Below, one piece after another: positions 4,137-5,044 of a stretch of 5,044 nucleotides of DNA. The translations under genes and the position numbers were made by a program. Location: the NCBI GenBank assembly GCA_041650055.1, contig JBAZLV010000071.1, forward strand, positions 1 to 5,044. The letters are read 5' to 3'. Under the pieces are notes generated by a model. That model worked only from the letters and a program-made list of their open reading frames with translations, was not told the DNA's origin and made no database searches. The DNA comes from JBAZLV01 sp041650055 (lineage in GTDB: Bacteria > Nitrospirota > UBA9217). Numbering within the stretch: the first letter of the stretch is position 1; each line of letters opens with the position of its first letter.

Positions 4137-5044
4137 ATGTCAATGCAGTATGTTTACCTGGTGCCGGGCTTCTTCGGCTTCACTTCCCTCGGCTCCATGA
4201 ACTATTTCCTCGGCGTGAGGGAGACTCTGGAGACGCGGCTCGGAGAAATGGGCGTCCGCGCAGTAATCCACGAGACCGACACACTGCCCACCGGATCCAT
4301 TCGTCAGAGGGCCGTGCGCCTCCTCAAGCGCATCGAACAGGACGGGGCGGTGAAAAACGGAGGGGGAATCCACTTCGTGGGCCACTCAACGGGAGGGCTC
4401 GACGCCCGGCTCCTCGTTTCACCGGGGGTGAAGCTCGTGCCTTCGGATATAGAGGAGGAGATTGGCCGCAGGGTTTACAGTGTGCAGACGCTGTCCACTC
4501 CGCATTACGGTACGCCGCTGGCGGGTTTCTTCGCCACAATAGAGGGCAAGCATGTGCTGCACCTCCTGACGATGCTCGCCACAACCAGGCCGGGGCGTCT
4601 CGGAATCACTGCCACGGCGAAATACCTCTCCCTTGTGGCACGGCTGGACAATCTCACCGGCAAGGCAAACACACTGCTCGATCCCCTCTCCGAACAGCTG
4701 ATCAAGATTATCTCCATGGAGCGCGGCCATCAGCTTTGGAAATTCCTTAATGAGATCTCACAGGATCAGGGCGCCGTGATTCAGCTGGCGCCGGAGTCCA
4801 TGGATATTTTCAACGCCGCAGTGATCAATCGTGAGGGGGTTCGCTATGTTTCACACATCAGCGCCTCGCCCCCGCCCTTTAAAGAAGCGCGTCTCTCGAA
4901 TTTGAACTCGCTTTACGCCCCTCTTGCCCTGCTGCTATATGCCACGGTGTACAAGATCACAGCCCGTGAGAACCGTTCATACCCCTACCCGGTTCTGAAG
5001 GAGGAGGATCGGCGGGCGCTCTCATCCCGCCTGGGACTGGAATT
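4137..5044 (+). CDS. Alpha/beta-hydrolase, triacylglycerol lipase-like (3' end beyond window)
   Basis: The first 302 residues are present; the gene runs past the right edge. The N-terminus YVYLVPGFFGF (5-15) is the oxyanion-hole strand of lipases. FVGHSTGGLDAR (80-91) is the nucleophile elbow with catalytic Ser84 in GHSTG. SVQTLSTPHYGTPLAGFF (115-132) matches the segment following the elbow in bacterial lipases (T-PH-GTP). The rest to 302 is helical and may form a lid or cap; catalytic Asp and His are not assignable and may lie downstream. Expected reaction: hydrolysis of ester bonds in acylglycerols or similar lipids. There is no signal peptide, which suggests a cytoplasmic enzyme. ATG 4137 has AGGA (4126-4129) at 7 bases, and in-frame TAA 4116-4118 bounds it. 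Codon third positions are mostly G or C, unlike the AT-richer genes to the left. Substrate is unknown. Confidence 0.88.
   Translation, partial: MSMQYVYLVPGFFGFTSLGSMNYFLGVRETLETRLGEMGVRAVIHETDTLPTGSIRQRAVRLLKRIEQDGAVKNGGGIHFVGHSTGGLDARLLVSPGVKLVPSDIEEEIGRRVYSVQTLSTPHYGTPLAGFFATIEGKHVLHLLTMLATTRPGRLGITATAKYLSLVARLDNLTGKANTLLDPLSEQLIKIISMERGHQLWKFLNEISQDQGAVIQLAPESMDIFNAAVINREGVRYVSHISASPPPFKEARLSNLNSLYAPLALLLYATVYKITARENRSYPYPVLKEEDRRALSSRLGLE

Noticed and set aside
4140..4730. Several reverse-strand frames in the lipase region
   Set aside because: They are shadows of a GC-rich gene on the plus strand; the plus-strand product has the lipase motifs.
1..5044. CRISPR array, riboswitch or complete insertion sequence
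   Set aside because: No regularly spaced long repeats, no known aptamer-like structure and no transposase gene or matched terminal inverted repeats were seen.

Overview
The window looks like a bacterial chromosome, probably a Gram-negative anaerobe of the Desulfobacterota (former deltaproteobacteria) type. That guess rests on the mix of gene families (SPL-like radical SAM protein, DUF433/DUF5615 pair, MqsA-type antitoxin remnant), moderate GC and a tRNA-Arg-like sequence used as an apparent integration site. No ribosomal or other marker gene fixes the taxon.

Left part (1-2089). The minus strand carries a large gene, open at the left edge and without a start-to-stop frame inside the window. 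It encodes a coiled coil, an XRE-type helix-turn-helix, a Pro/Thr-rich linker and the beginning of a spore-photoproduct-lyase-like radical SAM domain with an intact CX3CX2C cluster motif. Its start codon lies inside a group of 9-bp near-repeats that could be an operator. Divergent to it is a compact two-gene operon with overlapping ends: a DUF433 (VapB-like) antitoxin and a DUF5615 (PIN-like, Mut7-C-type) toxin. A purine-rich spacer with short direct repeats follows.

Boundary (2090-2178). The 3' half of a tRNA gene (anticodon loop through the T arm, acceptor strand and CCA, best read as tRNA-Arg) is followed at once by a strong intrinsic terminator. No matching 5' half precedes it. This is the usual footprint of an integrative element in a tRNA 3' end. 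If so, everything to the left (the SPL-like regulator and the toxin-antitoxin pair) is element cargo, and the terminator and everything to the right are host flank. The integrase is not in the window.

Right part (2179-5044). Next comes a broken MqsA/YgiT-type zinc-finger antitoxin remnant. A 472-residue polytopic membrane protein follows on the minus strand; it has a TTG start and a GT-C-glycosyltransferase-like topology but no recognised family. Then there is an AT-rich gap of about 310 bases with a possible promoter. Last, on the plus strand, is the 5' part of a GC-rich alpha/beta-hydrolase lipase gene with a GHSTGG nucleophile elbow, cut by the right edge.

The most unusual item is the HTH-linked SPL-like protein. 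In my alignment from memory it keeps the radical SAM cluster but lacks the hydrogen-donor cysteine and neighbouring tyrosines of Bacillus spore photoproduct lyase, so a role other than spore photoproduct repair is likely.
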